A stretch of DNA of 64,000 nucleotides from NCBI RefSeq assembly GCF_000715075.1, contig NC_134097.1:65009190-65073189 (forward strand), given 5' to 3'. The notes beneath the pieces were generated by a model. The model had not been told where the DNA came from, ran no database searches, and saw nothing but the letters and a program-made list of their open reading frames with translations. The position numbers and the translations under genes were made by a program. Numbering within the stretch: position 1 is the stretch's first letter; each line of letters starts with the position of its first letter. Source of the stretch: Nicotiana tabacum (Eukaryota; Streptophyta; Magnoliopsida; Solanales; Solanaceae). This document shows positions 59,297-64,000 of this stretch, piece after piece.

Positions 59297-59500
59297 CTAA
59301 GGCTGTGATATCTCAGTCTGATCCTCCTCCGGAAGTGGGAACAAGTGATGATACCTAGAATTCATGTCTTATTCCTCTTCCCAAGTCATCTCCTCCATAT
59401 TATTGTTCCTCTAAAGTACTTTAATCAAAGATACATCTTTAGTTCTCAATCTCTGATCCTGTCTATCTAGTATAGAAATGGGAGCTTCCTCATATGATTG
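59297..59500 (-). pseudogene. Element M: chromodomain
   Basis: SYEEAPISILDRQDQRLRT, then KDVSLIKVL, a stop, RNNNMEEMTWEEE and DMNSRYHHLF, up to the pol stop at 59297-59299. The in-frame TAG at 59411-59413 takes the place of the conserved Trp of VQW/VLW; another stop lies at 59369-59371. The frame is shared with the integrase part to its right, across a TAG at 59501-59503. Confidence 0.75.
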
Positions 59501-60430
59501 CTACTCTGTGATCAGAACATCGTCTATTGGAATGACTCTAGAAGGATCTCCTATACACTTACGAAGCATAGAAACATGAAAAACTGGATCTACTGACTCC
59601 AAGTTGGAAGGCAAGTCTAACTCATATGCTACCTGGCCTACTCTGTGTATTATCTTATATGATCCAATGTAATGAGGGCTAAGCTTTCCTTTCTTAACTA
59701 ATGTCAAAACGCCTTTCACGGTGATACCTTTAGGAATACCCAATCATCTACCTGAAACTCCAAGTCTCGTTGTCGATTATCTGCATAAGACTTCTGCCGA
59801 CTCTGAGCTGCTAATAGCCTTTCCCGTATAAGCTTAATCTTCTCAACTGCCTATTGTACCAACTCTGGTCCTACTAACTTAGTTTCCCCAACCTCGTACC
59901 ATCCTATAGGTGACCTACACCTCCGCCGGTAAAGAGCTTCATATGGATCCATCTAAATGCTGGAATGATAGCTATTATTATATGCGAACTCAATAAGTGG
60001 AAGATGATCATCCCAGCTACCCCTGAAGTCTATCACAAGCCCGTACCATATCCTCCAATGTCTGAATAGTACGCTCAGTCTGGTCGTCTGTCTGGAGATG
60101 AAATGTTGTAGTAAGACTTACTTGAGTCCCCAATACTTTTTGGAAGGACCTCAAGAAATTAGTTGTAAACTGAGAATCTCTATATGAGATAATAGATATA
60201 GGGATACCATGAAGTCGTATTATCTCTTTAATGTAAAGCCTTGCATAATCCTCTATTGAATACGTAGTCCCGACAGGCAGAAAATGGGCTGATTTTGTAA
60301 GTCTATCAACAATAACCCATATAGAATCGAACTTACGCTGGGTACGAGGTAAGCCTATGATGAAATCCATATTAATTACTTCCCATTTCCAAGTCGAAAT
60401 CTCTATACCCTGCAATAATCCATCGGGTTG
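59501..60430 (-). pseudogene. Element M: integrase
   Basis: PDGLLQGIEISTWKWEVINM marks the end of the zinc-binding part. The core has the first Asp in WVIVDRLTKSAHFLPVG and the Glu in [16 protein letters not shown]. The second Asp, normally in IISDR, is Tyr in IISYRDSQF, so the catalytic triad is broken. The C-terminal module KKGKLSPHYIGSYKIIHRVG leads to the chromodomain. Frame is lost between 59750 and 60017. Reading ends at 60430, where CACTA-like sequence begins. The rest of element M is not in the window. Confidence 0.8.
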
Positions 60431-60508
60431 CAGACCCCCGCAGTAAGCGTCACCACTATTATTTGCGGCAGATAAATGCGGGTTCCCAAATCGCCATGAC
60501 AGCAAATA

Positions 60509-60529
60509 GCGGAGGTTTCTAACCTCCGC
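60509..60529. repeat. Subterminal hairpin 1 of the CACTA-like element
   Basis: GCGGAGGTT-TCT-AACCTCCGC, perfect 9-base arms with a 3-base loop. Confidence 0.75.
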
Positions 60530-60606
60530 AAATTGCAATTTTAACTCCCGCAATCTCATGCAGAAATTAGATTTTGATTTCTTAAATTTAATTTTTCTTT
60601 TCGGTG

Positions 60607-60625
60607 TAGGGGTTGTAAACCCCCA
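60607..60625. repeat. Subterminal hairpin 2 of the CACTA-like element
   Basis: GGGGTT-GTA-AACCCC with short flanking complementarity; a variant of hairpin 1. Confidence 0.65.
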
Positions 60626-60921
60626 CAATTTCTTATGTGTATGCTATCAAAATTTGTTTTTATTTCTTTTATTTTTGGGTTTTAACCCCATCTATTTTTA
60701 AATATATTTTAAATGATATTTTATCGTCAATACGCAGTACTTTTTCTCTAATATAAATTGAAATATTAATGCTTAAATCAAAACATTAAAATTAAGCATC
60801 AACATTCCATTAACCAAGCATAGTATCATATGGCATCAAGCTAAATTAGAACACAATTACTCATTCATGTTAGTCAGCTAATCACATTGTCCTAATACAT
60901 CCACTTCAATTAAAATGAATT

Positions 60922-61005
60922 TCAATAGTTATCGTTGGGATTACTAGCGCCGGAAGATCTTCTTGCATCATTGGGTGAAACGGGTCCACTAGCTGCATCA
61001 CTTGG
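60922..61005 (-). pseudogene. Possible last exon in the CACTA-like element
   Basis: After a T-rich acceptor ending TTGCAG, 27 codons rich in Ser, Pro, Asn and Ala lead to a TGA (end: SSGASNPNDNY). It looks like the tail of a transposon-encoded protein. The phase does not fit the exon proposed upstream, so the pair may not be spliced together. Confidence 0.3.
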
Positions 61006-61825
61006 CTGCAACAAAAAGTAAAAAAAAAAAATACAACTATTAGGAGTATCAGGAAACAAACCAACAAAAAAAAGCTTTTATCAGAAACAAGTTATTGGCA
61101 TGAAAGATACATTTCAAGTAAACCCCAACAAACTACATCCATTATCAACAGGCAGTTTAGTCGTAGTTGAATCAACTAAAATAATACAAACACCTTGTAG
61201 CCATCTCACACTCAAAAACTTCTATCACAATAGGAATTCATCTGACTATGAGAAGAAAGTGGCTCATGTTATGGGCAGAAACGTCAATATGCATACACAA
61301 AAAGAAGCTAGCATCTAATTTTAGAAATAACAAGCCTAACTACTAGATATAGCCTCAGAAATGATTTTCTTAAAACTTAAAACATGTGTTTTCAAGTTTA
61401 AAAGCTGTACATTTCATGTGACAGTGTTCGCCTTTTAAGCCACTGTAAAACAGAAGGAATGAAAACATTGTAAATGTGACGAACAAAAATAAATGCCTTC
61501 AAAAACACCAAAAGAATGCACTCACAAATATTGCAGAACTTCATAAAATAGATAAAACAATGAGCTGGTTTCGAGCCAGTTCGACTCTTAGTAAAAGCAC
61601 CAGTGTAACGATCTGATTCACACACAGGTATGAGAGGGATGAGTAGAAAAGAGGAAGAAAGAAGAGGAGATGAGAGGGAAAACAAAGAGTAACAACTTTA
61701 GCCCGCCTCACAGTTTGCTCCTAACTGCTAATTGAAGACTACAGAGTAATACATTTCGGTTATACTTTAATGTCCTATACATCAACAACGACAGCAATTG
61801 TAACGAAAGGATAATGATTACCTAT

Positions 61826-62010
61826 TCCATCGACAGTCCAATGATGTGAAGACTCACGTTTAGCACGCTTATTGCATGTTGCTTGTGGTGGTGTGGGATT
61901 AACAGGAGGTTGAAATGAAGGAATTGGTTGTGACGTCGCCTGAAACGAAGGAGTCGGCTGAGTGGAAGGAGTTGTCTGTTCCGTGGCCTGAAATTTTGCT
62001 GTCTTGTGGC
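61826..62010 (-). pseudogene. Possible internal exon in the CACTA-like element
   Basis: A Pro/Ser/Thr/Gln-rich stretch (PTPSTQPTPSFQATSQPIPS) followed by CNKRAKRESSHHWTVDGI and a candidate donor GTAATC. The KR and HWTVD words remind me of the region preceding the Transposase_24 part of Ptta/En/Spm proteins, which is missing here. Low confidence. Confidence 0.35.
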
Positions 62011-62325
62011 CTGAAATGAGTTGCTGTTATATAACAGGTTGTTCGAACGTGCTATATAAGATCAGAAAGCATTTGTTGTAGTTGCAGTTTAACTTGAATC
62101 CGACCATTTGTTGAACCAAATATAAAATAAAATAAAAATGTTAACCAAACAAGGTTATCATGTATTAATGAATTTCTCATTGATCATTTTACTGCTAAAA
62201 GCATTGTCAGACGTATCATGATATCCCGATACCTCATGAGACAGATTCACTGATAGAATAAGTGCCTTGTTTGTGGATCTATCAGTGGAGTTTCATTTGT
62301 TCTTTGTCTTTGGTGAATTTATTAT

Positions 62326-62782
62326 TGTATATGTCAAAATCTGAAGCCGACCCAGTAGGCGGGATAGCGAGGGACGTCACAACCTACTTCGGTTTAAGCA
62401 CCTACAGTGTACATAAAAATAAAAACAATACTCAAGTAACGACAAAAAAGGTCACTGCGTGAAGGCGCGTCGGCCAGAGAAGATAGCAAGGGTCCCAAAA
62501 CTATATATAGGGGAGGAATTCTCAAAGAAAGGAGGGTTTTTTTCTCCTTTTGCTTTCTCCTTCAATTTCTTTCCAAAAAGGATGCAAAATTGATCATCCT
62601 CTCTATTTCATAAAAGAAGAAATGACAAATAGCAATAAAGATTGACCGCTCTTATTTCCTTTTACTGATTATGTTCCGATTCATTTTTCAGATCTGAGGT
62701 TTTTTATGCTTGACTAAGATTGACCTCATTATTATCATTAGTTATTTTAATCAAAAAGGTTTTGACATCTTTTGGTCAAACA
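62326..62782 (+). mobile_element. Element N: 5' LTR of a Tat-clade element, 457 bp
   Basis: Starts TGTATATGTCAAAATC (compare TGTATACGGTCAAAATC at 16253) and ends TTGGTCAAACA, followed by a primer site. TATA box CTATATATAGGGG at 62501. The target copy on the left would be attat (62321-62325). Coding parts lie beyond the window. Confidence 0.75.
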
Positions 62783-62785
62783 ATT

Positions 62786-62803
62786 TGGCGCCGTCTGTGG
62801 AGA
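62786..62803 (+). other. Element N: primer-binding site
   Basis: TGGCGCCGTCTGTGGAGA, three bases after the LTR. The word TGGCGCCGTCTGTGGGGA is common in Tat-clade elements; there is one change. Confidence 0.8.
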
Positions 62804-63645
62804 TTTCTTAGTCAAATTTCCTAGTCTCTTCCGGATCAAAAATCGGAAACATAATCACCCACATAAAAGAGCAGTAAGTAAACCGCACGTGCTAATCTAG
62901 ATCATGATGCTGCATGCGAGCAGAAGTTACAACTAACATCCTCCCCCACACTCCGGGCAGTCCATGAACAAGCTAAGGCAAGCCCAACCAACGCGGAGCT
63001 AGAGCACAAAAAAGAAGGGGAGAGAGAGTTGAATACGGCCATCAGATTTAGAAATCACCACCCCATCAACCATTTAAACGCCAGGCAAAGCGAGCAACGC
63101 TATAGATCCACCCTCATTCACCGACTCATCAGATCGGGGTAAGAAGAATATCATTTTTTGGCTCACCTTCTGTTGTTTGCTCAAACAGGAACACAAGCGT
63201 CGCGCGGGCGAGCGAGCAAATGAACATCTCAACTGGAGAATGGGAAACTACTACAAAATAATCGAAATATCGTCTACCCGACACTCCAACTTCTAGAAAA
63301 TGACGCCCCTTAAGCCGTACTCTCTCTCCCTCACCTAGGAGTTGTCCCAATAGGGTTCTCCCGAGGAGCTAAGTACTGAGTCAATAAGGGGGATGTCCCC
63401 AAGTTCAAAATATAATTCATCGTCCTACCTGCCAATAACATCTCCAAACTGGAAAACGAAAGGACTAGACAAGGAAACTCCAATATATGCGCAAAACAAA
63501 CGCGAACAAAACAACAACGTCTTATACCCTCCAATATTACACTCTCCGATGTAAATAAAACCAAGCGAACCAGGACTCACCCAGGAAGCGCAGAGGTTGA
63601 GCAAAACTGGGACTACCTAGAGGATACCCGACACTCCAAAAAAAT
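62804..63645 (+). other. Element N: untranslated leader
   Basis: No gag sequence recognised before the window ends. Minus-strand open frames here are not supported as genes. Confidence 0.45.
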
Positions 63646-64000
63646 GGGACTAACGACGGGCTAACATTTCGACAAAAAGTTTGAAATGACGCCCTTAAGG
63701 CCAAGGGCCATCGCCAAAAAGAAGAGTACGACCTCGATCGAACAACGACGGGCATTTTGAAAAAAGTTTGAAATAATACCCTTAAGGCCAAGATCCATGC
63801 CAAAGAGAAGAGTTTGACCTCGATCGAACAACGACGGGCTAACATTTCGACAAAAAGTTTGAAATAACACCCTTAAGGCCAAGAGCCATCACCAAAGGGA
63901 AGAGTTCGACCTCGATTGAACAAAGACGGGCTAACATTTAAACAAAAAGTTCGAAATGACACCCTTAAGGACAAGGGCCATCGCCAAAGAGAAGAGTTCG
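63646..64000. repeat. Element N: leader minisatellite, about 92-bp units
   Basis: CGACGGGCTAACATTTCGAC, AAAAAGTTTGAAATGAC, CCCTTAAGGCCAAGGGCC and GAAGAGTTCGACCTCGAT recur nearly four times and continue past the window end. CCCTTAAGG is part of a longer imperfect palindrome in each unit. Confidence 0.85.

Larger units (their letters stand above)
60431..62325. mobile_element. CACTA-like DNA transposon fragment
   Basis: A terminal CACTATTATTTGCGG at 60454, followed by subterminal hairpins of the GCGGAGGTT/AACCTCCGC type and further TTTTAACTCCCGCAA words, fits plant CACTA (En/Spm) elements. Two possible minus-strand exons lie inside. About 24 bases between the end of element M and the CACTA end are unexplained. 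The right end is cut by the LTR at 62326. Confidence 0.55.

Noticed and set aside
1..64000. Endogenous pararetrovirus or geminivirus-like sequence
   Set aside because: I looked for movement-protein, coat-protein and Rep-type words on both strands and saw none. All RT sequences are Ty3/gypsy with LTRs, primer sites and chromodomain or Tat-type integrases.
1..64000. Host protein-coding genes, rRNA or tRNA genes
   Set aside because: No exon set with a recognisable cellular protein, and no cloverleaf with A and B boxes that I could defend, apart from the SINE-like tail at 38262.

Overview
The window looks like intergenic heterochromatin of a large dicot genome, most likely a nightshade (Nicotiana or a relative). 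That is an inference from the families seen: Tekay/Del-like chromoviruses with TGTCACGACC-type LTR ends, Tat/Ogre-clade Ty3/gypsy elements with antisense genes, and a TS-like SINE tail. I could not support any host gene, rRNA, tRNA or CRISPR array. Almost all of the 64 kb is retrotransposons inserted into one another, with a few DNA-transposon pieces.

Left block (1-16902) is a three-layer nest. The outermost and oldest layer is the 3' end of a Tat-clade element (antisense gene 14366-15895, LTR 16253-16902). An Ogre-like element on the minus strand (5903-14365, here 'element B') sits in its antisense gene. A second Tat element ('element A', pol end 1-1307, antisense gene 2383-5002, 3' LTR 5354-5902) is inserted in the 3' LTR of B. 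Both Tat copies carry a spliced antisense gene between pol and the 3' LTR, read towards pol, with a TATA box upstream.

Middle block (16903-41112) mixes chromovirus LTRs in both orientations. It holds an isolated minus LTR (17369-20990), a Stowaway-like MITE, a hAT-like fragment, plus-strand LTR pieces (22630-25138, 32523-36778, 40889-41112), a decayed minus-strand gag-pol ('element D', 25139-29417) with its primer site and 5' LTR, a clean solo LTR with a 5-bp target duplication (33373-35965), a 3' internal remnant (36779-38655) and another minus LTR (38656-40888).

Right block (41113-64000) starts with 'element C', the most complete element: a chromovirus with two LTRs, primer site, gag, protease, RT, RNase H, integrase, chromodomain and polypurine tract, and another LTR-like insertion inside its 5' LTR. 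Next come an LTR fragment with simple repeats, AT-rich DNA, and a second nest: a chromovirus LTR (55943-56878), interrupted by 'element M' (LTR and integrase/chromodomain end), interrupted by a CACTA-like element, interrupted by the 5' LTR, primer site and leader of a new plus-strand Tat element ('element N', 62326 onwards).

No element here looks able to move by itself: all coding regions carry stops or frameshifts. What stands out is mostly non-coding structure: an intron-containing antisense gene in the Tat elements, hairpin-forming minisatellites in different LTR families, GC-rich word arrays next to LTR TATA boxes, a dispersed motif in element B, and nonsense codons that look mostly like C-to-T changes.
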